Assembly (NCBI RefSeq): GCF_024764835.1
Contig: NZ_JALIGE010000075.1
Span: forward strand, 248,001 to 312,000
DNA from: Scandinavium hiltneri
GTDB taxonomy: Bacteria > Pseudomonadota > Gammaproteobacteria > Enterobacterales > Enterobacteriaceae
Reading direction: 5' to 3'
Length of the DNA: 64,000 bases
In this document: in pieces, positions 9,001-17,508 of the stretch
How positions within the stretch are numbered: the stretch's first letter is position 1
Layout: each line of letters begins with the position of its first letter
The notes under the pieces: model-generated
What the model saw: only the letters and a program-made list of their open reading frames with translations
Database searches by the model: none
What the model was told of the DNA's origin: nothing
Position numbers and translations under genes: made by a program

Positions 9001-9024
9001 CAGCGTACAAGTGTACGCTATTGT
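8996..9024 (+). promoter_or_regulatory. fabB promoter
   Basis: TTGTTC at 8996-9001 and TATTGT at 9019-9024 are separated by 17 bases, which gives a plausible sigma-70 promoter starting about 9031. The spacer is filled by the FabR palindrome. Confidence 0.65.
9002..9019. promoter_or_regulatory. FabR operator within the fabB promoter
   Basis: AGCGTACA-AG-TGTACGCT is a perfect 8-2-8 palindrome matching the FabR operator type known upstream of fabA and fabB. Lying between the -35 and -10 elements, it would let FabR repress fabB when unsaturated acyl chains are abundant. Confidence 0.8.
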
Positions 9025-9068
9025 GCGACTCGAAACTTAAAATAGTATATGACTTACAGAGGTATTGA

Positions 9069-10286
9069 ATGAAACGTGCAGTGATTACTGGCCTGGGCAT
9101 CGTTTCCAGCATCGGTAACAACCAGCAGGAAGTCCTGGAATCTCTGCGTGAAGGACGCTCGGGGATCACTTTCTCTCAAGAATTCAAAGATTCTGGTATG
9201 CGTAGCCACGTGTGGGGTAACGTCAAACTGGACACCACGGGTCTTATCGACCGCAAAGTGGTCCGTTTCATGAACGATGCCTCTATCTATGCTTACCTCT
9301 CAATGCAGCAGGCTGTTGAAGATGCTGGATTGAAAGAAGACGTTTATCAGAACAACCCACGCGTGGGCCTGATTGCAGGTTCCGGTGGTTCTTCTAAATC
9401 TCAGGTCTTCGGTGCAGACGCAATGCGTAGCCCGCGTGGCCTGAAAGCGGTCGGTCCTTACGTTGTGACCAAAGCGATGGCTTCTGCGGTTTCCGCGTGC
9501 CTCGCCACCCCGTTCAAAATTCACGGTGTGAACTACTCTATCAGCTCCGCTTGTGCGACTTCTGCACACTGCATCGGCAGTGCGGTTGAGCAAATTCAGC
9601 TGGGCAAACAGGACATCGTATTTGCTGGTGGCGGCGAAGAGCTGTGCTGGGAAATGGCCTGTGAGTTCGACGCGATGGGCGCACTGTCTACCAAATACAA
9701 TGAAACCCCGGACAAAGCGTCCCGTACCTATGATGCGAGCCGTGACGGTTTCGTTATCGCAGGCGGTGGCGGTATGGTTGTGGTTGAAGAACTGGAACAC
9801 GCTCTGGCGCGTGGCGCACATATCTACGCAGAAGTGGTTGGCTACGGCGCAACCTCTGATGGCGCAGACATGGTTGCTCCGTCTGGCGAAGGCGCAGTAC
9901 GCTGCATGAAGCTGGCGATGGACGGTGTTGATTCTCCAATCGACTACCTGAACTCCCACGGTACCTCTACGCCAGTTGGCGATGTGAAAGAACTGGGCGC
10001 AATCCGTGAAGTCTTCGGTGACAACACCCCAGCGATTTCTGCGACTAAAGCGATGACCGGCCACTCTCTGGGGGCCGCAGGCGTTCAGGAAGCAATCTAC
10101 TCTCTGCTGATGCTGGAACACGGCTTCGTTGCCCCAAGCATCAACATCGACGAGATGGATGAGAAGGCTGAAGGCCTGAACATCGTGACTCAGCCGACCG
10201 AGCGTCAGCTGAACACCGTGATGTCCAACAGCTTCGGCTTCGGTGGCACCAACGCCACTCTGGTTATGCGTAAGCTGAAAGCGTAA
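9069..10286 (+). CDS. fabB: FabB, 3-oxoacyl-ACP synthase I
   Basis: A 405-residue beta-ketoacyl-ACP synthase (E. coli 406). It condenses malonyl-ACP with acyl-ACP and is needed to elongate the cis-unsaturated intermediate made by FabA. The catalytic cysteine C162 (SISSACATS), H297 (NSHGTSTP) and H332 (MTGHSLGAAG) are all present, with the C-terminal NSFGFGGTNAT motif. Codon use looks like that of a highly expressed gene. It has its own promoter with FadR and FabR sites and ends at a strong terminator before yfcJ. Confidence 0.98.
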   Translation: MKRAVITGLGIVSSIGNNQQEVLESLREGRSGITFSQEFKDSGMRSHVWGNVKLDTTGLIDRKVVRFMNDASIYAYLSMQQAVEDAGLKEDVYQNNPRVGLIAGSGGSSKSQVFGADAMRSPRGLKAVGPYVVTKAMASAVSACLATPFKIHGVNYSISSACATSAHCIGSAVEQIQLGKQDIVFAGGGEELCWEMACEFDAMGALSTKYNETPDKASRTYDASRDGFVIAGGGGMVVVEELEHALARGAHIYAEVVGYGATSDGADMVAPSGEGAVRCMKLAMDGVDSPIDYLNSHGTSTPVGDVKELGAIREVFGDNTPAISATKAMTGHSLGAAGVQEAIYSLLMLEHGFVAPSINIDEMDEKAEGLNIVTQPTERQLNTVMSNSFGFGGTNATLVMRKLKA

Positions 10287-10304
10287 CGAATTCTTGTAGA
10301 ACAT

Positions 10305-10330
10305 AAAGGAGCCGAAAGGCTCCTTTTTTT
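10305..10330 (+). terminator. Intrinsic terminator after fabB
   Basis: Arms AAAGGAGCC and GGCTCCTTT, 9 bp perfect, with a GAAA tetraloop, then a T run to 10330. Confidence 0.93.
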
Positions 10331-10346
10331 CGTCATGGAGTCCCAC

Positions 10347-11525
10347 ATGTCTACAGTTAATGGATCTGTAAAATCCTCTTCAGCGAATACTTCGCTGTTT
10401 CGCATCGCCTTTGCGGTGTTCCTCACCTATATGACCGTGGGCCTGCCTTTGCCGGTTATTCCGCTGTTTGTGCATAACGAACTCGGCTACGGCAACATGA
10501 TGGTCGGTTTTGCCGTCGGTATTCAATTCCTCGCTACCGTTTTAACGCGCGGCTATGCCGGGCGACTGGCGGATCAGCGCGGGGCTAAACGCTCAGCGTT
10601 GCAGGGAATGTTCGCCTGCGGTCTGGCGGGCGGAGCGTGGCTGCTGGCGGCTCTGCTACCGATTGGCGCCGAAGGTAAGTTTGCACTGCTGGTCGTTGGG
10701 CGTCTGATCCTCGGTTTTGGTGAAAGCCAGCTGCTGACCGGGACGCTGACCTGGGGCATGGGGCTGGTGGGGCCAACGCGTTCCGGCAAAGTGATGTCAT
10801 GGAACGGGATGGCGATTTATGGCGCGCTGGCGGCCGGTGCACCGCTGGGCTTACTCATTCACAGCCATTTCGGCTATGCCGCACTGGCGGGTACTACCAT
10901 GGTACTGCCGCTGCTGGCCTGGGCGTTTAACGGCTCGGTGCGGAAAGTTCCTGCCCATGCCGGTGAGCGTCCGTCGCTGTGGAGCGTGGTCGGTCTTATC
11001 TGGAAGCCGGGAATGGGGCTGGCCTTACAAGGCGTGGGCTTTGCGGTGATCGGCACCTTTATTTCGCTCTATTTTATGAGCCACGGCTGGGCAATGGCGG
11101 GCTTTACGCTGACCGCTTTTGGCGGCGCGTTCGTGCTGATGCGCATTCTGTTTGGCTGGATGCCGGACCGTTTCGGCGGGGTGAAGGTGGCGACGGTTTC
11201 ACTGCTGGTGGAAACTGTGGGTCTGCTTCTGTTGTGGCAGGCGCCAAATGCCTGGGTTGCGCTGGTGGGCGCGGCATTAACCGGGTCCGGTTGTTCGCTT
11301 ATCTTCCCGGCGCTGGGCGTTGAGGTGGTTAAACGCGTACCGCAGCAGGTGCGCGGTACGGCGCTTGGCGGCTATGCGGCTTTTCAGGATATCTCATACG
11401 GCGTTACCGGGCCGCTCGCAGGGCTGCTTGCGACCTCGTTCGGTTACTCGTCGGTGTTCCTGGCTGGCGCGATATCCGCAGTCGTCGGGATTGTGGTCAC
11501 CCTGGTGTCGTTTCGTCGGGCTTAG
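10347..11525 (+). CDS. yfcJ: YfcJ, MFS transporter
   Basis: A 392-residue major facilitator protein with 12 predicted helices, of the YfcJ/YhhS type. The family motif between helices 2 and 3 is seen as GYAGRLADQRGAKR. YhhS-like proteins have been linked to efflux of small arabinose-like sugars or herbicides, but the substrate of YfcJ is not settled. I choose the ATG at 10347, six bases after GGAG and matching the E. coli length. An ATG at 10335 would add four residues and include that ribosome site. Its stop overlaps the stop of flk on the other strand. Confidence 0.9.
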   Translation: MSTVNGSVKSSSANTSLFRIAFAVFLTYMTVGLPLPVIPLFVHNELGYGNMMVGFAVGIQFLATVLTRGYAGRLADQRGAKRSALQGMFACGLAGGAWLLAALLPIGAEGKFALLVVGRLILGFGESQLLTGTLTWGMGLVGPTRSGKVMSWNGMAIYGALAAGAPLGLLIHSHFGYAALAGTTMVLPLLAWAFNGSVRKVPAHAGERPSLWSVVGLIWKPGMGLALQGVGFAVIGTFISLYFMSHGWAMAGFTLTAFGGAFVLMRILFGWMPDRFGGVKVATVSLLVETVGLLLLWQAPNAWVALVGAALTGSGCSLIFPALGVEVVKRVPQQVRGTALGGYAAFQDISYGVTGPLAGLLATSFGYSSVFLAGAISAVVGIVVTLVSFRRA

Positions 11526-12523
11526 AACAGGAGCCACAGCAAGAAGATTATCACCAGCAGCCCAACCAGCATCAGACCTGGGCGGGCTGACATCGCCTTC
11601 ATGTTCTCGATGAACGGCGTGAACGGATTAAAGATCGGCTGAATATAACGGGTGTCGACGGTGTCCTGTGCGCGTTCGACGCGCTTGAGGAATACCTGAT
11701 TCAGCAGATCCTGCACCTGCGCCTGGGTTAACACCGTTTGCGGCGTCGCCTGCCAGGTTTGCTGGGCATAGTCGCGCAGAGCGTTAAACTCCTGCGTTTC
11801 CATCGGCTGTTTCAGCGCCGCCTGCAGCGTGTTAAGCGTCGGCGCTTTCTGGTCGCTCAACGTCTGACGCGCCTGTAGCCAGGTCATCAGCTGGTTGAAG
11901 TGTTTCGCCGGGATGAGATCGCCGGTTTTCACCCCTGAAAGCTCAAGCATCGACTGCCAAATCATCTTGCTGGATTCCCCGGTCGCCGCGGCCACCTTGG
12001 TCACCATCTGATTCAGCGTGTGGTGCTCGGCAGGCAGTAACGACCTGTCCGTTGCCGGGCGCTGTTGCGGTTGCGGAATGGCCAGCTCGTTGTTTTGCAG
12101 CAGTTGCAGCACATTTTTAAGCTGATCGGGCGTCAGCTGGCTTAACGTCGTGTGACCATACTGCTGGCGAATAAAATCGCTCACCGCCTGACGGTTATTG
12201 CCCTGACTCAGCAGCTCGGTCAACTGGGCGACAATCTGGCGCACTTCGTGAGTCTGCTGAGCGCTGACCAGACGCTGATTGAGATTCTGTTCCGCCGCGG
12301 GGAAGTGCCTTGAGAGCAGCTGCGCATCATTTTTCAGACCCAAATCGTGTTTCATCCCGGCCCATACCCCGGCGCTTTGCTGCGACGTCAGCGCGACAAG
12401 ACGCGTGATTAGCCGTTCGAGCACGGTGCGCTGCTGGGTGGAGAGCGGTTGCTCGCCGATGTGACTCGTCGGTGTTGCTTCCCCCGGAGGGCGGGCGGGC
12501 ACGCCTGAAATAGGTTGCGTCAT
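11522..12523 (-). CDS. flk: Flk, flagellar assembly switch regulator
   Basis: A 333-residue protein, close to E. coli Flk (331). It is mostly hydrophilic and glutamine-rich, with one C-terminal membrane helix (about 313-333, LVGLLVIIFLLWLLF), so it is anchored in the inner membrane facing the cytoplasm. In Salmonella Flk (RflH) prevents premature export of FlgM before the hook-basal body is complete. It lies divergent to pdxB with about 105 bases between the starts. No flagellar gene is nearby, as in E. coli. Confidence 0.9.
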   Translation of the reverse strand: MTQPISGVPARPPGEATPTSHIGEQPLSTQQRTVLERLITRLVALTSQQSAGVWAGMKHDLGLKNDAQLLSRHFPAAEQNLNQRLVSAQQTHEVRQIVAQLTELLSQGNNRQAVSDFIRQQYGHTTLSQLTPDQLKNVLQLLQNNELAIPQPQQRPATDRSLLPAEHHTLNQMVTKVAAATGESSKMIWQSMLELSGVKTGDLIPAKHFNQLMTWLQARQTLSDQKAPTLNTLQAALKQPMETQEFNALRDYAQQTWQATPQTVLTQAQVQDLLNQVFLKRVERAQDTVDTRYIQPIFNPFTPFIENMKAMSARPGLMLVGLLVIIFLLWLLF

Positions 12524-12628
12524 GATAAATCCTGAATGTCCGTCGGTGTTCTCAAGGCTCAGTGTTCCTGGCCGCGAGATTATGGCACACTTCCCCGGTT
12601 AACTCTCGTTCCAGACAGGTACTGTACC

Positions 12629-13765
12629 GTGAAAATCCTTGTTGATGAAAATATGCCCTATGCCCGCGAGCTGTTCAGCCGTTTGGGTGATGTAAAGGCG
12701 GTCCCTGGCCGTCCAATTCCCCAGCATGAGCTGGATGATGCCGATGCGTTAATGGTGCGCTCAGTCACCAAAGTGAATGAGGCGCTGCTGGCCGGGAAGG
12801 GGATTAAATTCGTGGGTACCGCAACTGCGGGTACCGACCATGTCGATGAGAAATGGCTGGCGCAGGCCGGAATCGGTTTTTCTGCCGCCCCCGGCTGCAA
12901 CGCCATCGCGGTGGTGGAGTATGTCTTTTCATCGCTGCTGATGCTGGCCGAGCGTGATGGTTTCGCGCTGGCCGATCGCACTGTCGGGATCGTCGGGGTG
13001 GGTAACGTCGGAGGGCGTTTGCAAAAACGCCTCGAGGCGCTGGGTATTCGCACGTTGTTATGCGATCCACCGCGTGCCGATAACGGCGATGAAGGTGATT
13101 TCCGCAGCCTCGACGACCTGGCGCAAAATGCCGACATTCTGACGTTCCACACGCCGTTGTTTAAAGACGGGCCGTATAAGTCGCTGCACCTGGCAGATGA
13201 AGCGCTGATTTCACGTCTGAAGCCTGGCACTATTCTGATAAACGCCTGCCGTGGACCGGTGGTGGATAACGCCGCACTGCTCAAATGCTTACAAGCAGGA
13301 CAGGACTTAAGCGTGGTACTGGACGTCTGGGAACCGGAGCCAGAACTCAATACTGAACTGCTCTCTCTTGTCGATATCGGCACCGCACACATTGCGGGCT
13401 ATACGCTGGAAGGCAAAGCGCGTGGCACCACTCAGGTATTTGAGGTCTATAGCGAGTTTATCGGTAATCGCCACCAGGTATCGCTGGATACGCTGCTGCC
13501 TGCGCCGGAATTTGGTCGCATCACACTGCACGGTCCGCTCGATCAGGCGACGCTAAAAAGGCTGGTGCATTTGGTGTATGATGTGCGCCGCGATGATGCA
13601 CCGCTGCGGAAAGTGGCGGGTATTCCGGGTGAGTTCGACAAGCTGCGTAAAAACTATTCTGAACGCCGCGAGTGGTCTTCGCTGAACGTCCTGTGTGACG
13701 ATGAGCAGGCTGCCGTGTTACTCAAAAATCTGGGATTTAACGCCGTTCATCACGCAGCGCATTAA
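12629..13765 (+). CDS. pdxB: PdxB, 4-phosphoerythronate dehydrogenase
   Basis: A 378-residue D-isomer 2-hydroxyacid dehydrogenase (E. coli 378). It oxidises 4-phospho-D-erythronate in the DXP-dependent route to pyridoxal phosphate. The NAD site GVGNVG is at 123-128, and the C-terminal dimer domain is complete. The start is the GTG at 12629, since MKILVDENMPYA is the conserved beginning. The frame is open upstream to 12536, but that part is not like PdxB. A long hairpin separates it from usg. Confidence 0.95.
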   Translation: MKILVDENMPYARELFSRLGDVKAVPGRPIPQHELDDADALMVRSVTKVNEALLAGKGIKFVGTATAGTDHVDEKWLAQAGIGFSAAPGCNAIAVVEYVFSSLLMLAERDGFALADRTVGIVGVGNVGGRLQKRLEALGIRTLLCDPPRADNGDEGDFRSLDDLAQNADILTFHTPLFKDGPYKSLHLADEALISRLKPGTILINACRGPVVDNAALLKCLQAGQDLSVVLDVWEPEPELNTELLSLVDIGTAHIAGYTLEGKARGTTQVFEVYSEFIGNRHQVSLDTLLPAPEFGRITLHGPLDQATLKRLVHLVYDVRRDDAPLRKVAGIPGEFDKLRKNYSERREWSSLNVLCDDEQAAVLLKNLGFNAVHHAAH

Positions 13766-13778
13766 TGTCTTCTTAATA

Positions 13779-13815
13779 CGCCCGGCCAGATACTCTGGCC
13801 GGGCGGCTATTTTTA
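13779..13815 (+). terminator. Hairpin between pdxB and usg
   Basis: CGCCCGGCCAG and CTGGCCGGGCG form a perfect 11-bp stem with loop ATACT, followed by gctatttttattt. The T run is broken and delayed, so it may be a partial terminator that lowers but does not stop pdxB transcription into usg. Confidence 0.65.
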
Positions 13816-13833
13816 TTTCTGGAGTAAACCACC

Positions 13834-14847
13834 ATGTCTGAAGGCTGGAATATTGCCGTACTGGGCGCAACGGGTGCCGTAGGTGTTGCCCTGCTTGAAA
13901 CTCTTGCAGAGCGTCAGTTCCCGGTGGGAGAGATTTACGGTCTGGCGCGTAGCGAAAGCGCCGGCGAATCCCTGCGCTACGAAGGTAAAACCGTGCGCGT
14001 GCAGGACGTTGCCGAGTTTGACTGGACTCAGGTTCAACTGGCCTTTTTTGCCGCAGGTGTAGAAGCCTCTGCGGCCTGGGCTGACGAAGCCGCTAATGCG
14101 GGCTGTCTGGTCATTGATTTAAGCGGTCTGTTCGCGCTTGAGCCGGACGTGCCGCTGGTTGTGCCGGATGTGAACCCGTTTGTGCTGGCGGACTACCGCA
14201 ACCGCAATATCGTGGCGGTGCCAGACAGCCTGACCAGCCAGCTTCTGACTGCGTTGAAGCCGCTGATCGACGACGGTGGTCTGTCGCGTATCGCGGTTAC
14301 CAGCCTGATGTCAGCGTCCTCACAGGGCAAGAAGGCCGTCGACGCGCTGGCAGGGCAGAGCGCCAAGCTGCTGAACGGCATTCCAATTGATGAAGATGAT
14401 TTCTTTGGCCGTCAGTTAGCCTTCAATATGCTGCCTCTACTGGTTGACCGTGAAGGCGGTATTGCGGAAGAACGTCGTATTGTCGATCAGGCCCGCAAAA
14501 TCATGCAGGACGACGGCCTGATGATTTCTGCTCAGTGCGTACGTGCGCCGGTGTTTTACGGTCTGGCGCAAATGGTCAGCTTCGAAGCGCTGCGCCCGCT
14601 GGCAGCAGAAGAAGCGCGTGACGCGTTCGAACGCACTGAGGATATCGCCCTGTCTGCGGATACTGATTTCCCAACTCAGGTGTCCGATGCCTCCGGCAGC
14701 TCGCACCTTTCTGTAGGCTGCGTGCGTAATGACTACGGCATGCCAGAGCAAATTCAGTTCTGGTCGGTAGCCGATAACGTCCGTTTTGGCGGCGCGCTGA
14801 TGGCGGTGAAAATCGCTGAGAAACTGGTTCAGGAGTATATGTACTGA
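13834..14847 (+). CDS. usg: Usg, aspartate-semialdehyde dehydrogenase-like protein
   Basis: A 337-residue protein, same length as E. coli Usg, with the N-terminal NADP-binding segment GATGAVGVALLETL and overall similarity to aspartate-semialdehyde dehydrogenase. The usual active-site cysteine context of Asd (GGNCT) is not present: the matching region reads AVPDSLTSQLL. It is therefore probably not an active Asd and its role is unknown. Its stop overlaps the truA ATG by one base (TGATG), so the two are translationally coupled. Confidence 0.92.
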   Translation: MSEGWNIAVLGATGAVGVALLETLAERQFPVGEIYGLARSESAGESLRYEGKTVRVQDVAEFDWTQVQLAFFAAGVEASAAWADEAANAGCLVIDLSGLFALEPDVPLVVPDVNPFVLADYRNRNIVAVPDSLTSQLLTALKPLIDDGGLSRIAVTSLMSASSQGKKAVDALAGQSAKLLNGIPIDEDDFFGRQLAFNMLPLLVDREGGIAEERRIVDQARKIMQDDGLMISAQCVRAPVFYGLAQMVSFEALRPLAAEEARDAFERTEDIALSADTDFPTQVSDASGSSHLSVGCVRNDYGMPEQIQFWSVADNVRFGGALMAVKIAEKLVQEYMY

Positions 14848-15659
14848 TGTCTGAAGTGGAAGCGCTGCCGGTCATTAAAGTCGCGCTCGGCATCGAGTAC
14901 GACGGCAGCAAATACTACGGCTGGCAACGGCAGAACGACGTGCGCAGCGTGCAGGAAAAACTGGAAAAGGCGCTGTCGCAGGTCGCGAACGAACCGATTA
15001 GCGTGTATTGCGCGGGTCGAACCGACGCTGGCGTGCACGGCACGGGTCAGGTTGTGCATTTTGAAACGCGGGCGCAGCGCAAAGATGCGGCCTGGACGCT
15101 GGGGGTAAATGCGAATTTACCTAAAGACATTGCGGTGCGTTGGGTGAAAGCTGTGCCCGACGATTTCCACGCGCGTTTCAGCGCCACCGCTCGTCGGTAT
15201 CGTTACATTATCTACAATCATCGTCTTCGCCCGGCGGTCCTAAGCCATGGCGTGACGCATTGTCACCAGGCGCTGGATGCCGAACGCATGCAGCGTGCGG
15301 CACAAAGTCTGCTCGGTGAGAATGATTTTACCTCGTTTCGTGCGGTCCAGTGCCAGTCACGCACGCCGTGGCGAAACGTGATGCACATTAGCGTTGAACG
15401 TTACGGTGCCTATGTGGTGGTGGATATCAAAGCGAATGCTTTTGTCCATCATATGGTGCGGAATATTGTGGGCAGCCTGATGGAAGTGGGTGCCGGAAAC
15501 CAGCCGGAGAGCTGGATTGCAGAGCTGTTGGAAGCGAAGGACAGAACGCTTGCGGCAGCGACGGCCAAAGCTGAAGGGCTGTATCTCGTTTCGGTGGATT
15601 ACCCGGAACGGTTCGACCTTCCTAAGCCGCCTATGGGCCCGCTATTTTTAGCGGACTGA
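14847..15659 (+). CDS. truA: TruA, tRNA pseudouridine(38-40) synthase
   Basis: A 270-residue protein equal in length to E. coli TruA. It converts uridines 38, 39 and 40 in the anticodon stem-loop of many tRNAs to pseudouridine. The catalytic aspartate is D60 in the AGRTDAGVHG motif. The start overlaps the stop of usg, and dedA follows after 26 bases, giving a usg-truA-dedA unit as in E. coli. Confidence 0.97.
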   Translation: MSEVEALPVIKVALGIEYDGSKYYGWQRQNDVRSVQEKLEKALSQVANEPISVYCAGRTDAGVHGTGQVVHFETRAQRKDAAWTLGVNANLPKDIAVRWVKAVPDDFHARFSATARRYRYIIYNHRLRPAVLSHGVTHCHQALDAERMQRAAQSLLGENDFTSFRAVQCQSRTPWRNVMHISVERYGAYVVVDIKANAFVHHMVRNIVGSLMEVGAGNQPESWIAELLEAKDRTLAAATAKAEGLYLVSVDYPERFDLPKPPMGPLFLAD

Positions 15660-15685
15660 ATGCAGTCACTTAAGGTTAAGTCACT

Positions 15686-16345
15686 ATGGATCTGATTCGC
15701 TTTCTGATTGATTTTATTTTGCATATTGATGTGCATCTGGCTGAACTGGTCGCGCAGTACGGCGTCTGGGTCTACGCTATTTTGTTCCTGATTTTGTTCT
15801 GTGAAACAGGGCTGGTGGTAACACCTTTCCTGCCAGGTGATTCGCTGCTGTTTGTCGCCGGTGCGCTTTCTGCGCTGCCAACAAACGATCTGAACGTGCA
15901 TTTGATGGTGGTATTGATGGTGATCGCGGCGATTGTCGGCGATGCACTGAACTACACCATTGGTCGCGTGTTTGGCGAACGGTTGTTCAGCAATCCGAAT
16001 TCGAAAATTTTCCGTCGTAGCTATCTCGATAAAACGCACCAGTTTTATGAAAAGCACGGGGGGAAGACCATCATCCTCGCCCGTTTTGTGCCGATCGTCA
16101 GAACCTTCGCGCCGTTTGTGGCGGGAATGGGGCACATGTCTTATCGTCATTTTGCTGCGTATAACGTGATTGGCGCGCTGCTGTGGGTGGTGCTGTTTAC
16201 CTACGCGGGTTATCTGTTCGGTGACCTGCCTATCGTGCAGGAAAACCTGAAACTGCTGATCGTGGCCATCATCGTGCTGTCGGTCCTGCCAGGTGTTATC
16301 GAGATAATCCGTCACAAGCGTGCCGCAGCAAAGCAGGTTAAATAA
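15686..16345 (+). CDS. dedA: DedA-family inner-membrane protein
   Basis: A 219-residue membrane protein, the E. coli length. The DedA signatures are visible: ETGLVVTPFLPGDSLLF near residue 45 and the GGKTIILARFVPIVRTFAPFVAG region near 125-150, whose arginines are needed in this family. DedA/VTT proteins help move undecaprenyl phosphate or phospholipids across the membrane and sustain proton motive force. It is the last gene of the usg-truA-dedA unit. Confidence 0.95.
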   Translation: MDLIRFLIDFILHIDVHLAELVAQYGVWVYAILFLILFCETGLVVTPFLPGDSLLFVAGALSALPTNDLNVHLMVVLMVIAAIVGDALNYTIGRVFGERLFSNPNSKIFRRSYLDKTHQFYEKHGGKTIILARFVPIVRTFAPFVAGMGHMSYRHFAAYNVIGALLWVVLFTYAGYLFGDLPIVQENLKLLIVAIIVLSVLPGVIEIIRHKRAAAKQVK

Positions 16346-16359
16346 TTACAGAGCCCGGA

Positions 16360-16396
16360 AAGTGGCGCAAAGTGACACCGGTTAGACCACTTTTTT
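16360..16396 (+). terminator. Likely terminator between dedA and accD
   Basis: AAGTGG and CCACTT enclose a 21-base loop and are followed directly by a T run to 16396. The stem is short, so efficiency is uncertain. Confidence 0.55.
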
Positions 16397-16522
16397 ATCC
16401 CATGTTCAGGGCTCTTATGTTTTAATGTGCAACATTTCATGGTCTGTAAGCCCTAAAAATGGCATTATTCGCCGCTTACAGCAAAAACTGGCATCGACCA
16501 GGTTCAGGCAGAAAGGTTATCA

Positions 16523-17437
16523 ATGAGCTGGATTGAACGAATTAAAAGCAACATAACCCCCACGCGCAAGGCGAGTATTCCGGAAGGGGTATGGACCAAA
16601 TGTGACAGCTGCGGACAGGTACTGTACCGCGCAGAGCTGGAGCGTAACCTGGAGGTTTGTCCGAAGTGCGATCACCACATGCGTATGTCAGCGCGCAACC
16701 GCCTGCATAGCCTGATGGATGAAGGTACTCTGGTGGAGCTGGGTAGCGAGCTTGAGCCGAAAGATCTGCTGAAGTTCCGCGACTCTAAGAAATACAAAGA
16801 TCGTCTGGCCTCTGCTCAGAAAGAAACCGGTGAGAAAGACGCGCTGGTGGTAATGAAGGGGACCCTGTTTGGTGCACCTGTCGTTGCCGCTGCCTTTGAG
16901 TTTTCCTTTATGGGCGGCTCGATGGGTTCTGTGGTCGGCGCTCGTTTCGTGCGTGCCGTTGAGTATGCGCTGGAAAACAATTGCCCGATGGTGTGCTTCT
17001 CAGCCTCAGGTGGTGCGCGTATGCAGGAAGCGCTGATGTCACTGATGCAGATGGCGAAAACCTCTGCAGCGCTGGCAAAAATGCAGGAACGCGGTCTGCC
17101 GTACATTTCTGTGCTGACCGACCCGACCATGGGTGGCGTTTCCGCAAGCTTCGCAATGCTGGGTGACCTCAACATCGCTGAGCCGAAAGCGCTGATCGGC
17201 TTTGCCGGCCCACGTGTTATCGAGCAGACCGTGCGTGAAAAACTGCCGCCGGGCTTCCAGCGCAGTGAATTCCTTATCGAGAAGGGCGCGATCGACATGA
17301 TCGTCCGTCGTCCGGAGATGCGCTTCAAGATTGCCAGCGTGCTGGCAAAGCTGATGAATCTCCCGGCACCGAACCCGGATGCACCGCTTGAAGAAGTGGT
17401 GGTACCGCCGGTACCGGATCAGGAACCAGAGGCCTGA
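16523..17437 (+). CDS. accD: AccD, acetyl-CoA carboxylase carboxyltransferase subunit beta
   Basis: A 304-residue protein, same length as in E. coli. With AccA it transfers the carboxyl group from biotin on AccB to acetyl-CoA, giving malonyl-CoA. The N-terminal zinc finger cysteines C27, C30, C46 and C49 are present, and the crotonase-like carboxyltransferase core includes GGSMGSVVG and SGGARMQE. In E. coli the zinc finger also binds accA and accD mRNA for autoregulation. It has a 177-base leader and its own terminator. Confidence 0.98.
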   Translation: MSWIERIKSNITPTRKASIPEGVWTKCDSCGQVLYRAELERNLEVCPKCDHHMRMSARNRLHSLMDEGTLVELGSELEPKDLLKFRDSKKYKDRLASAQKETGEKDALVVMKGTLFGAPVVAAAFEFSFMGGSMGSVVGARFVRAVEYALENNCPMVCFSASGGARMQEALMSLMQMAKTSAALAKMQERGLPYISVLTDPTMGGVSASFAMLGDLNIAEPKALIGFAGPRVIEQTVREKLPPGFQRSEFLIEKGAIDMIVRRPEMRFKIASVLAKLMNLPAPNPDAPLEEVVVPPVPDQEPEA

Positions 17438-17444
17438 TAAATGC

Positions 17445-17476
17445 AAAGGGCAGGGCCAGACGGCGCTGCCCTTTTT
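17445..17476 (+). terminator. Intrinsic terminator after accD
   Basis: AAAGGGCAG and CTGCCCTTT form a 9-bp stem with a 12-base loop and a T run. It lies in the 71-base gap before folC and probably reduces read-through. Confidence 0.82.
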
Positions 17477-17508
17477 GCTTGTGCTAACCGTTAACTATCG
17501 CGGGTATC

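Noticed and set aside
8909..9169. N-terminal extension of the mnmC frame by 87 codons
   Set aside because: It covers the fabB promoter and runs into the fabB coding region, and it is unlike MnmC; the GTG at 8908 matches the family start.
9300..10346. 348-codon open frame on the minus strand of fabB
   Set aside because: It is a shadow of the highly biased codon use of fabB, with no family likeness and no ribosome site.
15662..15688. Direct repeat AGTCACT on both sides of TAAGGTTA between truA and dedA
   Set aside because: Too short to support a regulatory role, and it includes the ribosome-site area of dedA.
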